64,000 bases of DNA from Theocolax elegans (GCA_026168455.1 CM047427.1:45424558-45488557), one strand, 5' to 3'; positions 10,635-22,850 are shown, numbered from the stretch's first letter. Numbers and translations are program-made. Notes: a model not told the origin generated them from the letters alone.

Positions 10635-10822
10635 ATTAGTAATAAATAATTTTTTTTTATAAATATTCGTCAATGTTAAAAACATATAATATTAATACAA
10701 TTCCGGTAAAAAATAATACATTAAATAATATTATAAAAGTTGATAAAGATCCGACAGATAAATAGGATGTGACAGGTGTCCTTATTAAATTTATTTGGGT
10801 TTACTTTATATAAACTAGAAAT

Positions 10823-11311
10823 ACAATAAAATTAATTTGCATAATGGCCCCATGATCGGGATACACAATACAATCAAAGACTAATATTATCCCGGAAGCA
10901 ACAAATGCAATAAAATCTAGCTCTCACATTGCCCAGTATGCAAAAAATGCAATAAAATTTGTTTTCCATATGGTCCAATAAGTGAAAAATGAAATAAAAT
11001 TACTGACTGATATTACTCCGTGAGCAACAAATGTAATAAAATCAGTGTCTCGTAGTACCCCGTATGCTATGAATGCAATGAAATTATTTTCCAAATGGCC
11101 CGATAACCGAGATATAACTCATATTACCTCGGGAGCTATACATGCAATAAAATCAATTTCACACATTGCCCCATAAGCGACGAATGCAATAAAATCGATG
11201 TCTCATATTACCCCGTATGTTAGAAATAAAATAAAATCAATGACTGATAATATCCCGGGAGCTACAAATCCAATAGAATCAATGTCTCATATTACCCCGT
11301 AAGCGAATAAT
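10823..11311. repeat. degenerate 42-bp minisatellite, about 12 units
   Basis: Units start with variants of GCAATAAAAT and continue with a TTACCCCGTA/AGC-like core. Nine units are exactly 42 bp, two early ones add to 84 bp, and one is 69 bp (a unit plus a 27-bp partial). Divergence between units is high, so the array is old. Confidence 0.85.
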
Positions 11312-13207
11312 ACAACATTTTATACATGGAATATTATCTCGTTGATTTCCTTATATTTGTAATTTTCTTCCTAGTTTTGAAAGATATTTTCAATTTGAAA
11401 TAAAGCGTTTTTGAACGTTGCAGGTCTACCCCTACAAATTTAAGAAAATAAAATGCCTCCGAGACAGTACCTTCTTCAACTGAGCTCTGAGATGACATTT
11501 TTTACCTATCAAGCGTTGATAACTTAGTACTGTTAACGACGAAATCGAGAGTCTTCTTTTTTAATTTAAAAAATCCGTATAAAAGTTATATTTTTTACAT
11601 ATTTATAGATGCAATTCCCGCGCTTCTCTCGCGTGATTTTCATGGCAGAGTAGCTTGTAGCTAGGATGATATCAATCCTAGGCTATTAGATCCCTCGCGG
11701 AAGATTAATCCCAGCAGAAATGTGGATCAGCATGCGCAAAATAATTTGTGGCCGTTCTGGGTTGAGAAGTGGAGAGAAAGCGCTTCTATAAATGTACGCG
11801 ATCAGATGTTAGAAAGAAATCAATATTTGGCGTCGAAAAAAAGGGTGCGAGCAATGACCTCGATTTCGGCGTTGCGAAAAAACAAATTGCAGCAGCCGCA
11901 AAAACAATTGTAAGCGGCATAAGAAAAGAGGGGAAAAGGAGAGAAGCGCTCTCTTTTCCTTTTTTTTCAAAAAATCATTCATTCGCTCTCACCTTTTCAA
12001 GGAGCACACATCTGTAAAAATATTATAACTAATAAAGAATTGAATTTAAAACAAAAAATAAATAAAAATAATAAGATAGGTCTTTCTTCAATACGCCGCC
12101 GAGATAGGCTCTTCTCGTATGTGCAGCCGAGATAGATTTTTCTCCATGCCACTGCCGCGATAGACTCTTGTCTTTTTTCCACTCAGTCGTCCATATGTTC
12201 GAGTATGATCGTAACAGTACGCGACTAAAGCAATAATCATTTAAGAGGACTATCAGAATAGATGAATCTAATTAATCATTGAATTTTGACAATACGATTT
12301 TTAGGCATGATCATTAAACGGAATTGCTTTATATTTTCATCATCGAAAAATACGTGATACACCAAAAAATTATATATTTTAACATAAAAATATAATTTAT
12401 CCAACTTAAAACTCATCTAAACCTCTCTCGAAATTATATGTATGGATGTGTGTATAGATGAAATCCTGTGACTAAAATAACGCTACTAATTTTTTGTTTT
12501 AGAGTAAGTCTATGATGGTTAAAAAAATAACATGTGTATAATTTGAAATGTATCATTCCGCCATATTGTGCAATTATCGCATTTCAATTTTTTTTCGTAT
12601 AATAACCAATACTGGCTAAGAATTGTCAATATCTGTTCGTGTCAGTATACTTCTAAATTTATGTTGTATAATTTTGTTAATATTACATTTTAAACTCTGA
12701 TATTTTTAAAACGAACTTATTTTAAAACGGAAATACTGCCTAATTAGTTATTAGGACTGATATATGGGGGTTGGCATACACAATTTTCGTATACGTATGA
12801 CTGGTAATGAGAAGGGAAGAGCAGTAAGATAGATGCACCATCACAAGCAATAATAAAAAATAAATAAATGTTAAATTGAATTATAAATTAATTACATAAA
12901 TTAATATTTAATATTTTATATTCAATTAAAAAATTTTTATTAATTACTATTTAAAAGAATGATAAGGTACCAAGCGATGAACCAAAAATATAAATCGCGG
13001 CGAAGCAAGCATTTTCGGTTATTAAACTAATAATATTTTTTTATGACGAGAGACAATGCAATCATATTATATGCAGATCATTTTTAATCAACTGTATTTC
13101 TATAGAATACATTTATAGTTTATTTGAATTTTAATTAATTTTAAAGTTTAGGGCGGATTAAGAACAATGAGAATTATTACAATACTATTTCTTTCTAAAA
13201 AACATAC
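11312..13207. other. lysozyme gene: region downstream of the 13208-13281 exon, no further exon found
   Basis: AT-rich, with no recognised mobile element. Short ORFs (for example 11722-11913) have no known motif. I searched by eye for the remaining lysozyme exon (GGYGC-type end, Asn-Gly-Asp) on the minus strand and did not find it. Confidence 0.4.
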
Positions 13208-13281
13208 CTGTCCATATTTTTCCATATACTCTTGTAGAGCTCTGGCTGCGCAATAAACGTCATTGGCACAATTAGTATAGG
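13208..13281 (-). CDS. i-type lysozyme / destabilase gene, next exon
   Basis: Seen: on the minus strand an acceptor (ttatatttctag) precedes 74 nt that read CC plus 24 codons and end at CAG|GTATGT, a good donor. The peptide begins YTNCANDVYCAARALQEYME and continues KYGQ. It corresponds to the segment of the i-type lysozyme domain that directly follows the part encoded at 58682-58864 (YxNC-x-ND-x-YCA, then a helix with a Met/Tyr pair and GQ). The last base of the upstream exon (G) plus CC makes an Ala codon, so the join is in frame with no stop. Inference: both exons belong to one gene interrupted by a 45.4 kb intron. The last part of the domain (normally Asn-Gly-Asp and a GGYGC-like end) should lie at lower coordinates; I could not find it before position 1. 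Confidence 0.85.
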
Positions 13282-13910
13282 CTAGAAATATAAATTTATA
13301 ATGCCATAATTGTGAATATAAAGACGCTTTTATAATATCTATATTTTTCAATATATGTTAAATTATCTTAACAGAATTATTATTAATTGATAATTTATAA
13401 TAAATTTATTAAATTGCAAATAAACTCTAGGAAGTTGGATCCACGATCGGAAGTTATTGATAACAGTGTAATTGGCAAGGGATAGAGGAGTATAGAGAGA
13501 CGATAGAAGGAACCCTCCTGGGTTGAAAGGGAATCCCTGTATGGGCTTTCATCTAGGATACGGAATAGCACACAATATATCATATACACTTTTATCTAAG
13601 CTCTTTCAAGCGAATGAGAGAGATCCCTATAAAGGAATATTGTATACATGGATTATGAATTAACATACTGCTCTGGCGGGCGGGAGGGGTATTCACTGAG
13701 GTCCCGGGCTTGCACAATTAGCGAAGCTTCACTACCCTATTTGTCAGTCAATAATCCTGTCATAGGTAGTGCCGAATAATGACCTGATTGCACCTTGTTG
13801 CTCTTGCCGGGAGGGCTTTCCTATAATAATTCTGCCAGTGTTACCCAAATAAGCGATTATTTTTGTTTTACAGGTTATGCTACGCAGAACACAAGACAAA
13901 TATATCAATT

Positions 13911-14203
13911 TATTAAAACAAAATTGAATTTAACGTTCGGTGATATTTATATAAAGTATATTTGTCGATCTTTCCTCACTAAAGCTTTACTTTTGACATA
14001 AAGCAGGCTCACTTTTATCTTCGTCCACTATGGTTGGTAAAATTTCTCAAAGAATGGCCTTTTTAAAAAAATAAACAACATTTAAAGGCGTTTCATTCTT
14101 AATCTCCAGTTTGGACTCCTCAGTAAGGAACTAGATATCATACCTTAGATGCCTGTCGCAAGATGAACTGCGACGCCAACAAGATGTTCTGCGGCTATAG
14201 TAA
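13911..14203 (-). mobile_element. hammerhead retroelement copy D (decayed)
   Basis: Minus-strand copy of the unit found intact at 25833-26609 and 58024-58475: it runs from the GCCGCAGAACATCT segment through the ribozyme and the CCATAGTGGAC segment to CGAACGTTAAATTC. It is clearly more diverged than the others. No target duplication was recognised, so its borders are approximate. Confidence 0.8.
14086..14154 (-). ncRNA. hammerhead ribozyme, decayed copy D
   Basis: It has the same 69-nt length and order as the intact copies and keeps CTGAGGA and GAAAC. The cleavage triplet lost its pairing G (GGCATC instead of GGCGTC), stem II is broken (GTCC against GAAT), and the complementarity between the loops is lost. 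Predicted inactive. Confidence 0.75.
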
Positions 14204-16369
14204 GTACATTAAGCATGTTAGTATATTAAGCTGCTGACAGTAAATAGGAAGAGAGGAAATAGGGTTTGCAATTATTACCAATGTTACTTTGGTTTTTAAT
14301 TATTATTTATTTAACAAAAATACATTTATCTCTGTGGCTGCGATACTTCTGCTGCTGCTGCTGCTGCGAAAAGGGGGAAGAAGGGAGCGAAAGGAGAGAA
14401 GGGAGGTACGGGGTTACAATCTGCCGCGCTTTCGTTACATCTCCTAGTATAGCTCACTGCATCGCGAGCAATCGTTGGTGTGGAATCCTCTTATCCCACA
14501 GCTTCTGCAAAACAGATTGGCGGGGTTTGTGCTGCTTCACCAACTATGTCCTCTTCCGCCTCAGTTCCAGCATCCTGCTAACTGAAGATGATGGGTGAAA
14601 CTGAACTGAAACTGGAAAATCATCCACCCTCTCGCTGCTCGGGGATACTCGGGATGGCGGGGGGGGGGGGGGGCGGGAAGGTTTAGAAGGGATGGGATTA
14701 CTTGGGTTTGGGGTCTGAAAATCTTGAGGGATATTAGGAGTTTGGCTTTGGCTGTGGGGGTTATTTCAGGAGAGGGTCGGATTATGAGTGGGGATGGTGT
14801 CTGGGGCGGCGTAGGAATCCAGAAGTGGAGGAATTAGGGGATATTGGAGTTGGGTGCGGAGATGCTTCCTCCGCCTCGGAGCTGCTGCTGCTGATATTGG
14901 CGATTTCCGCCGGTCGGCTGATTGGACCCTAAGACAGAGCCAATCTCTGGAGTATTTGCTTCAGATCTTCAATAACCAACCGGCGGTTGCCTTTGTTATT
15001 ATTTATTATCAGTTATCATTTGGGCACGGACACTGCCCCGTCCCCTGCGTAATGCGGAAACTGATTCATGCTGCAAGGTTTGATTTTATATTGCTTTTGA
15101 ATTTGGTTTACGCTTACTCATCGCTGCCTTGTCATTCATTATTTGCTTGGGTACTTGCTTATTTGCGCGGTCTTAGTTCACGTTGTAAACAACAACACGA
15201 GCCGAGTACAAACGAACATAATTCTTGGAATTAACTCGAAATAATACTTATTATTTTCGATTTAAATTAAATTTAAAATATGAATTAGATAAATTTGCCA
15301 AAGTAATAATTTATAACATATATAAATTATATAAACAAATTAAAGTTTTCCCAAATTGAAAATTTTTGTTCAAGTTTTCCAAATTTTCCCAAAATTTAAA
15401 AATTTTCCGAAATTTTCAATTTTTTTCAAATTTTACAAAATTTTCAGAATTTTCGAATTTTTTCAAAATTTTTGAATTTGCTCAAATTTTTTGGAAGTTT
15501 TCAAATTTTTCCGATTTTTCAAAATTTTAAATTTTTTTTTACATTTGTAAATTTTTTTGTAGATTTCAGAATTTTTCAAATTATTTCGGAACTTTCGAAA
15601 TTTTTTTTCGTATATTTTATTTTTTTGCGGTAATCCGGAAAATTTTTAAATTGAATAGTACGATTTTACAAAGCAAAAAGTAAAGTGTGTGCGTCATAAA
15701 ATCGTAGACATCGCGAGCGATACCATATAGAAATTGTAATTTCTCGTCGTATGTTTCTGCGTAGCACAATAGGCGAGAGAGAGACAATAGATTTGGTGTA
15801 AAGTGTACGCTAAGCTTTAGCCAATTAATTAATTAGTTAATTAATTGGCATTAATTTAGTATTATAAAAATAAAAAGACTTATAATTAAAGTCTCCCTTT
15901 TTTTATAAATTTTCTTTAGTTTCATTTATCAATCAGAATTATCTTGATACACGTCTCAAAAAATTTTAATTGACGTGCTGAAAGATTATATGGGCACAAA
16001 TAAAACACTTATTGTCTTATTCGGGTTATTTTAAGTTTTTAAATTAAAGAGGTGATTGTAATACCCACATTTAATATTTATTAGTTAATTATTAAATTCC
16101 TACTCTGGTATAACCAAACCAGATTCGCAATAATCCACACAATCTTACCTTAGCGTACACGGTAGGACGAAGCCAGATCAATTCAATAATTAGGCCGTAT
16201 AGTCCGTATATATGTATATTTTTGTATTTTGCGATTGTAATTGTGCGCCTTAGGGAAAACGCGAGCGAACGACCCCACGATAGCCGCGCAATTGGACTGC
16301 TCTGGTAAAGCGAATTAAATTATTTTTTATATTTATTGTAAATTATTTATTTAAATCGTTATTTTAAAT
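14204..16369. other. non-coding stretch with low-complexity tracts
   Basis: Contains a (CTG)n tract at 14348-14367, a run of 15 G at 14659-14673 in a G-rich block (14640-14890), an AATTTT/TTTTCAAA-type low-complexity zone at about 15340-15640, and a TTAA-rich palindrome near 15818-15848 (GCCAATTAATTAA and its complement). The 110- and 126-codon ORFs here have no recognisable motif and I do not call them genes. 16040-16369 may be the leader of the Ty3 element that follows; no 5' LTR is recognised. Confidence 0.5.
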
Positions 16370-17725
16370 ATGGCGTGTTCGACACAACAGAAGATCGAAG
16401 ACTGGTGTTTGTTTTATACAGACAAAGATATTTGTCAATATCTTAACGACCTGTCACTTAAAAATACAGGCAATAAATTTGACAAGCTAGGTCGTCTGAC
16501 AAAATGGCTCCTAGGAGATTACGAGCCAAGGGATTTCGTTGAAGAACCTGAGCAGGACGAAATCACCGTCTGGCAACATCGGGAAGAACTCAGGCAAAAT
16601 TTTATCACAAAATATAGCTCGGCAGAACACCCGTGGGAGTACTCGACAATTGACGACAACACAAGCCATCCATTATTAACTCTTAACAACGATGAAAGAG
16701 TCAAAGAAAATATGGAAACGAGTCGTAGAAAAGTCCATCAATATCAACATAACGAAACCACGGCAATATTGCAAGAAACCACGGAATCAACATCAACGAA
16801 TGATAAAGCTGCCGACAGTATTTCAAACGATGATCAACATCCAAGCAGAATAAGACTCACTGCAACAGACGGAGGATCATTCGAAATCCCACTAGAATTC
16901 GCAAATTTTATGCAAGGAATGTCAGACACAGTTAAGCAATTAACTGAAAAAGTAAACGCGCTGACAGCAGCGCAAGCACAACCTATATTAACTAGCACCA
17001 GATTAGACCAGCCACGACACGAAGCCCGTAGCCAACGACAGCAAGTAGGATTCCAGGACACAATGACGTACCATTACCTGGACAATACAACCGAATTACC
17101 ACAACCTGACCCCCCAACACCACTCGCAAGGAGAGTCGGCCAAGCCTGGCAGGGGGGGAACTTCCAAGGTCAGGAAAGACTTGGAAATACGAGTGGTACC
17201 AGGACCGAAAACAGCACCTGACAGAGAAGTGTAGGACAGTCACTGAGAGACGTAGGTCAAATTGTCCGGAAATGGGGACTACAGTTCTCAGCAGATGGCG
17301 ACCAGAGCGTTGACTCATTTCTCGAACGGGTCGAGGAACGTCGGATTCTGGCCAATCTTTCAGAATCCGAATTGCTAAGCTCACTGCCAGAGTTATTCAA
17401 AGGCGTTGCAGCACTCTGGTTCAAAAACGAAAAAGATACGTGGTCGACGTGGTCCGAATTCCAAAAAGAAGCTCGTCACTGGTCCGGAACGAATAGGCGG
17501 TTTCAGAAGAGGTTGATTGCCGAAATAAATTCCCGGTATCAAGGACCCGGCGAGAAAACACGGGATTATATTACGTGTCTAGTCCACATGATCAGAAGAC
17601 TCGATCCAATCCTAAGGATCGAGCAGCAGCTAGAGACACTGCACGGCAACCTGAGCCCCGAAATACAAAATTTAGCGCAGGACGGATTGCGATTCAATCC
17701 ATACTCTTCTCGATCTTGCTGTTGA
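16370..17725 (+). pseudogene. Ty3/gypsy element 3, Gag
   Basis: Opens with MACSTQQKIEDWCLFYTDKD and runs 283 codons to a TGA at 17219-17221. The same frame then continues without another stop to 17725. The second part contains the capsid-like sequence (VRKWGLQFSADGDQSVDSFL, ILANLSESELLSSL, ARHWSGTNRRFQKRLIAE, YITCLVHMIRRLDP), closely related to the Gag at 37800-40236. After about 17700 the frame shifts and the basic/linker part continues in 17726-18188. Middle regions are rich in Gln and Thr. Start chosen: the first Met in the frame, 16370. No 5' LTR or primer-binding site is recognised upstream. The single in-frame stop plus the later frameshift make it non-functional as it stands. Confidence 0.75.
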
Positions 17726-18188
17726 AGCCGAGCTTACGCTGGAGGGACAGAAGGCGTATAGACACCCTCCACCACCCGAGACGGCCCTAATACCCGAGTC
17801 GGCTTACAAACCGAAGGATGAAAAGAGGGCCAAGACGAAGATTGCAGCGGTGCAGCCGACAGCACCAAATCTGCAGACCAAGAAGGATCCGCCAGAGGAC
17901 TTGGCGAAAACCCTGGCCAAAGTTCTCGAAGAGAAAATGAGAGAATTCGTCCCTTCGATGACCACATCCCGAGGCGGAATTGGTAAACCGAGGGAACCAA
18001 ATCGGACAAAGAGTACGAAGGATTTTGCCGAAAGGACGTACGGCGGACCAAAAGAAGAAAAAGACAATCAGAACGTGAGCGCGAGACCGCAGGCCACACA
18101 ACCGTTGAAATGCTTTGGTTGTGGACGGCTAGGGTATAAGCGCGCAGATTGCCCGGACTGTTCGGGAAACGCAAATAGGAGCGGTTAA
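17726..18188 (+). pseudogene. Ty3/gypsy element 3, Gag C-terminus with four-Cys knuckle
   Basis: The frame used at 17850-18188 ends in CFGCGRLGYKRADCPDC followed by SGNANRSG. Spacing is CX2CX9CX2C. In the canonical retroviral knuckle CX2CX4HX4C the His position is Tyr here, and an extra Cys two residues after the third Cys could supply the fourth zinc ligand. The related element at 40288-40686 has the same arrangement. Upstream is a charged linker. It would bind element RNA. Confidence 0.75.
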
Positions 18189-18289
18189 AAAGGGTCGTTC
18201 CCGTTCCTACCCCGCGTAAGACCCGAACAGATATCCCAATTACAGCCGAGCGTTGTGAGGAGAGTTCGGCAACAAAAGAGTCGTCGGAA

Positions 18290-19440
18290 GTGCCGACGAC
18301 ATCGGCTGATTCCGAGAGAGATAGCGGCTGTCTCAGCCCGAATTCTGTGGGATCGACGGAAAAGTCAGATCAACACCAGATAGCGGCCGCTACCAGAGAT
18401 CATGATGATAGGGCTGGAGGAGAAGACCCTCCGAGTGAAAAAGAAACTCGTTGGTGGGTCCAAGTGGGCATTGCCGGCTACCGCGTACGCGCCTTGTTCG
18501 ATGCGGGAGCATCGCGCACGGTAATGGGTTCGATTGGTCTACAATTGGCCACGGCCTGCGGCTGTCCACTCATCCCGAGCAACGAAAGGAAAGCGAAAGT
18601 GCCAGGAAACCAGACGGTGGCGATCGCTGGTTACGTAGACCTGCCTTTCGAGGTTGCCGGGATAAAGCGAGATATTCGCGTAGCCGTACTTCCGGACGAT
18701 CAAATCGACTGTTACGTCGGAGCGGACTTCATCCGTAGTTTTGGCACAGTTTTGGATCCGAACGACAATAAACTTTGGATCAAAGCGGCCAACCAGTCCG
18801 TAGATCTGGAAGTACCGAGCGTATCGCGAATCGATGCGTTGGAGATAGCATCGATAGGACTAGCAGACTTACTGCCAGAGGAGCAGGTAAGACTGCATAC
18901 ACTGGCTGACCAATACCTGGGTACAACGGGGAGGCCGTTGGGATGTACATCTCTGATTGAGCACGCGATCGACGTGGGTGCGACGCGGCCAATCAAACAA
19001 AAATATTATCCCGTCTCTAAGCGAATAGAGGAAGAGATGCACGCCCAGGTTAAGGAGATGCTCGACGCGGGGGTGATTGAGCCATCAACCAGTGGATGGT
19101 CGAGCCCCGTAGTAATGGTCCGTAAACCTAACGGGAAGTATCGGTTCTGTATTGACTATCGGAAGGTCAATGCAGTGTCGAAAACCCATGCTTACCCGCT
19201 GCCTGACATGGACGGCATTCTACGGAAGCTCAAGAACGCGAGGTACATCAGCACGCTAGACTTGAGTAGCGCGTACCACCAGATACCGCTAAGACCGGAG
19301 TCAGCGGCTATAACCGCGTTCACAGTACCTGGGTTAGGCTTATTCTAATTTAAAAGGATGCCTTATGGCCTATCCCAGGCAGGAGCCACGTTCCAAAGGT
19401 TAGTGGACAAAATCATAGGGGCTGAGCTCGAACTCGAAGA
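18290..19440 (+). pseudogene. Ty3/gypsy element 3, protease and N-terminal RT
   Basis: One frame holds a retropepsin-like domain (VRALFDAGASRTVMG near residue 62; the usual Asp-Ser/Thr-Gly is Asp-Ala-Gly) ending in CYVGADFIRSFG. The RT fingers/palm follow: VIEPSTSGWSSPVVMVRKPN, FCIDYRKVNAVSK, YISTLDLSSAYHQIPL. A TAA at 19346-19348 replaces a codon that is Gln in the element at 1-1632. After it the frame reads FKRMPYGLSQAGATFQRLVD and then breaks at about 19435, exactly before the catalytic YxDD segment. No enzyme activity is possible from this copy. Confidence 0.85.
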
Positions 19441-20858
19441 GAATTAACGAGGCTAGTCTCACAGTGAATCGGGATAAGAGCGTATTTGGACGTACTGAGG
19501 TAAAATATCTCGGAGTGCTGGTGAACCGCGATGGAATCAGGCCAGACCCAGAGAAAATCGAGCCGGTCATCAATTATCCGGCGCCCAAGAATCTAAAACA
19601 ACTTAGAAGATTCCTTGGTATGGGTTCGTGGTACCGGAAATTCTTACGAGACTTTGCTACCTTGGCCGAGCCGCTGACGAGGCTTACCAAGAAGGACCGT
19701 AAGTTTGAATGGCTCGAGGAGCAGCAACAGGCATTCGATAAGATTAAGGCGCTGATCGCAACTGCTCCCGTCCTAGCGAGGCCAGAGTTCGATGTGCAGT
19801 TTGTCATACAAACGGACGCGAGCGACACTGGCATTGGCGCAGTACTTGTCCAGGTGATTAATGGGGAAGAGAGAGTACTAGAGTTCGCCAGTAGGACGTT
19901 AAACCAGGCCGATCGCAATTATAGCGTTACGGAACGAGAGTGCCTGGCGGTTATATGGGCGATTGGTAAATATAGACCTTTTATAGAAGGCTATCACTTT
20001 CGCGTTATAACCGACCATAGTAGCTTACGTTGGCTGCGTAGCTTACACAGTCCAACGGGTAGATTAGCGCGATGGGCACTTGAGTTACAGGGACACAGTT
20101 TTGATGTGGAGCATCGAAAAGGCGCCCTGAACTACGTACCCGACGCGCTATCGCGGATGAGCGAGGAGGAGGCCCTCGCCATCGACGCAATATCTTGGGT
20201 AGAGGAGTCCCAAGACGAGTGGTTTCAGAATTGGCTGAAACGAGTAAAATCTAGTCCAAGGGATTTTCCTCGTTGGAAGTGTGTCGGAGGACGACTATAC
20301 TTTCACAAGCCAAACGAGTTAATCGACGAAATACTCGGAGACGAGGACGCGTGGAAGTTAGTGATTCCAAAGGAACACCGAAAAGCGGTCCTCGAAGAAA
20401 GCCACGACTCTCCTACGTCTGGCAATGCTGGACGTGAGAAGACGTTTGCCAGTCTGGCTAAGTATTACTACTGGCCAGGTTATTACGCCGACGTGAAGAA
20501 CTACGTGCGTCGCTGTCTCGTCTGCCAACAATGCAAGGTGGATCAGCGACCACCTGCAGGACTGATGGGAAAACGCACGGTCGAGCGTCCCTGGCAAGTC
20601 GTGGCAGGGGATATCACCGGACCCTTTGTACGGAGCAAGGGCGGATACGAGTACATCCTAGTATTCTTGGATTTATTCACCCGGTGGGCGGAGTGTGTAC
20701 CAATTCGCAAAGCCAACGTGAAAACCATTCTCAAGGAGTTTAAAGAGAGGATAGTTTTGCGATTTGGTACTCCCTACAAGGGGTGGGGATACATCATACC
20801 ACCACTCCGCCATATTTCCCCCAAGCGAATCCGGTTGAACGCGTCAACCGAACGCTGA
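19441..20858 (+). pseudogene. Ty3/gypsy element 3, RT thumb, RNase H and integrase N-terminus
   Basis: A long open frame resumes with INEASLTVNRDK, the sequence that normally follows YLDD by about 40 residues, so the catalytic box has been deleted cleanly. RNase H is complete in appearance (QTDASDTGIGAVL, TERECLAVIWAIGKYRPFIE, VITDHSSLRWL, HRKGALNYVPDALSR). The integrase zinc domain follows (an H-x-H pair, then YYWPGYYADVKNYVRRCLVC, QQCK) with the first catalytic Asp in GDITGPF. The sequence then jumps from FGTPY into another frame, missing the DNGTEF segment with the second Asp. Both deletions make the element dead. Confidence 0.85.
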
Positions 20859-21525
20859 AAACCAGGATTGTGGCTTTCATCGAAGAAAACCACTATACCT
20901 GGGACGAGAAGTTGCCGGAGCTTGTATTCTCGCTGAACAACACCGTCCACGAGTCGACGGGTACAACTCCGGCAATGCTGAATTACGGACGAGAGCCTAT
21001 GCCTCCCGGCACCATCTAGAGGAACCAAGAACAGGCTGGCATAGAAGAGGAGCAGCACCATAAGATAGAATTGTGGCAAGAGCGACTTCGAAAGCTCAGG
21101 GAAGCACACGAGTCTGCAGCTGCACGCTCAGATCAACAGCATGAGCGGCAAGCGAGCTATTATAACGCTAAAAGGAGGGACACACCTTTCGCCGTAGGAG
21201 ATCTGGTGTGAAAAAGAACAGAGTCCTGTCCTCAGCAGCTCAGGGTATTTCGGCTAAGCTGGCTCCGAAGGCGACAGGTCCGTATATCATAATAGGCCAA
21301 CCAGGATCCAATACTTATACGTTGTTGGATAAAGAAGGTAAGGTGACCGACCTGGCACACGCCGAACACCTCAAGCACTGCGTTTCACCGGATCTCGACG
21401 TAGATGAAGAAGAACATCCGCCGAGGGACATCGTGGGAGAAGGGCCGACGATTCAACGAGTTCGCCGTCGAAAAGATGAAAGAGCACTAACGCTATTTTG
21501 TGTGTGTTTGGCAGGGGACGCATAA
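20783..21525 (+). pseudogene. Ty3/gypsy element 3, integrase C-terminal part
   Basis: Resumes with MGIHHTTTPPYFPQANPVER, the region carrying the catalytic Glu (NPVERVNRTLK), then a TAG at 21017-21019, a helical basic stretch, and after a TGA at 21208-21210 the GPY/F-like end (KLAPKATGPYIIIGQPGSNT). No further ORF is seen before the LTR, unlike the related element at 40827-46449. Confidence 0.75.
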
Positions 21526-21744
21526 CCTATGTACATGCCCCAGTCGGTCGGACCACCACTAGCTAAGTCAGAAAGAGTCGATAGCTCCTGACAAATCTGA
21601 ATCAGGCCGAGATCACCAGGGTAAAAATCCCCTGACTATCGAAATCGTGATATAAAGCGATTTCATTCCGAATCAGACCCCTAAACACATCCTGACGCGT
21701 CTAGGAAAGGTCAGAGCATGATATATAGGAATATACCTTGCGTC

Positions 21745-21755
21745 TGGAAGGGGGG
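21745..21755 (+). other. polypurine tract of Ty3/gypsy element 3
   Basis: GGAAGGGGGG lies directly before the TGTAAC start of the 3' LTR, as needed for plus-strand priming. Confidence 0.8.
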
Positions 21756-22850
21756 TGTAACGGCAAACGGTCCACGCGAGACGAAAATCATACCGATCGC
21801 GTGAGTTTACCGTCGAAGACGCGTAAGGCGCATGCGCGAGCGCGTCGGAGAACCGGTGTGCACGACACACCGGCAGTATTGTTCGAACCTCGATCGAGCG
21901 CGATTCCGGGATTACAAGTCAAGGAGATAGAGAGAAGAATCGGGTGAGAGAAAGAGACGACGGAGAGACGAGCAGGAGAAGAGAGAGAGAGAGAGAGAGA
22001 GAACCGGACGCCAAGACGTAGCCCAACCAGGTCGTCCCGAAGTACAAGTAAGTCCTGGCCAGGCGTGCGCGAATAACCGCGAGTAACGCAAAGTAAGGTT
22101 AACGACGGGATACGCGCGGTATCCCGACGAGTGGGTTAAACGAGAGAATAGCCGCTCTCGTCGCGTCTCTCTCCGCAGCTTAGGCGCGTACACGGCAAAC
22201 CGGAGTGCTTAACACTCCGGCACGACCCTAACCGCGTCACCCGGTTTACAGCCAGGTAACTCGTACCTGGCGAATCGTCCTCGTCCTCGAGATCGACCAA
22301 CCCGTCGAATCTTAACGCCAATAGCGGCGGGCGCACACACACGCGTATTTGTTATCAATCTAATAGTTGTTTATTTTCGGGCCAAGGAATAGCATTGCCT
22401 TGGCCTGACCTTGTATTTATCATAGTCGGTTATTACACCGTTCATCTCATTTAATTGTAATAAATTCGTTCTGTAATTTTATACACGATATAGCATTTTA
22501 TTGGTTTCCCGACAGACCCTATCCCGGAGGCGAATACCGCCATGCCCCGCGGGTGTCGTGCATTGCACTTCGCACGACACATAGCTGACTAGCCGAGCAC
22601 GGGTATCGGCGAAAGATAACACTCGTTATCGAGGAAAAGCGTGTACTAGGTAAGTACACACGCTGTACACAGGGAAGACGTCGTCGTGCGGAGCTTGAGG
22701 CTAGCTCGCACCACCTCAAAGGACGGTTCTGCCGATCGGTTAGCTGTCTGGTAAAACAGCTGATCGTTACACCGAGAATATTTCCTGTGCATTGAGGATA
22801 TGCACAGGATAATCAAAACCCTCCCGACGAGTAAAATCAACCCTGTTACA
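21756..22850 (+). repeat. 3' LTR of Ty3/gypsy element 3
   Basis: 1095 bp beginning TGTAAC and ending GTTACA, a perfect 6-bp inverted end, right after a polypurine tract. Includes a (GA)n run at about 21980-22002. No matching 5' LTR is present upstream of 16370, so the element is 5' truncated or rearranged. Confidence 0.8.

Noticed and set aside
13148..13351. First idea: transposon helix-turn-helix (DUF4817-like) exon
   Set aside because: The YxNC...CAAR pattern fits the i-type lysozyme domain better, and the splice phase joins exactly to the lysozyme exon at 58682.
14266..15234. ORFs of 110 and 126 codons
   Set aside because: No motif, compositionally driven by CTG and G-rich tracts, no splice or promoter context.
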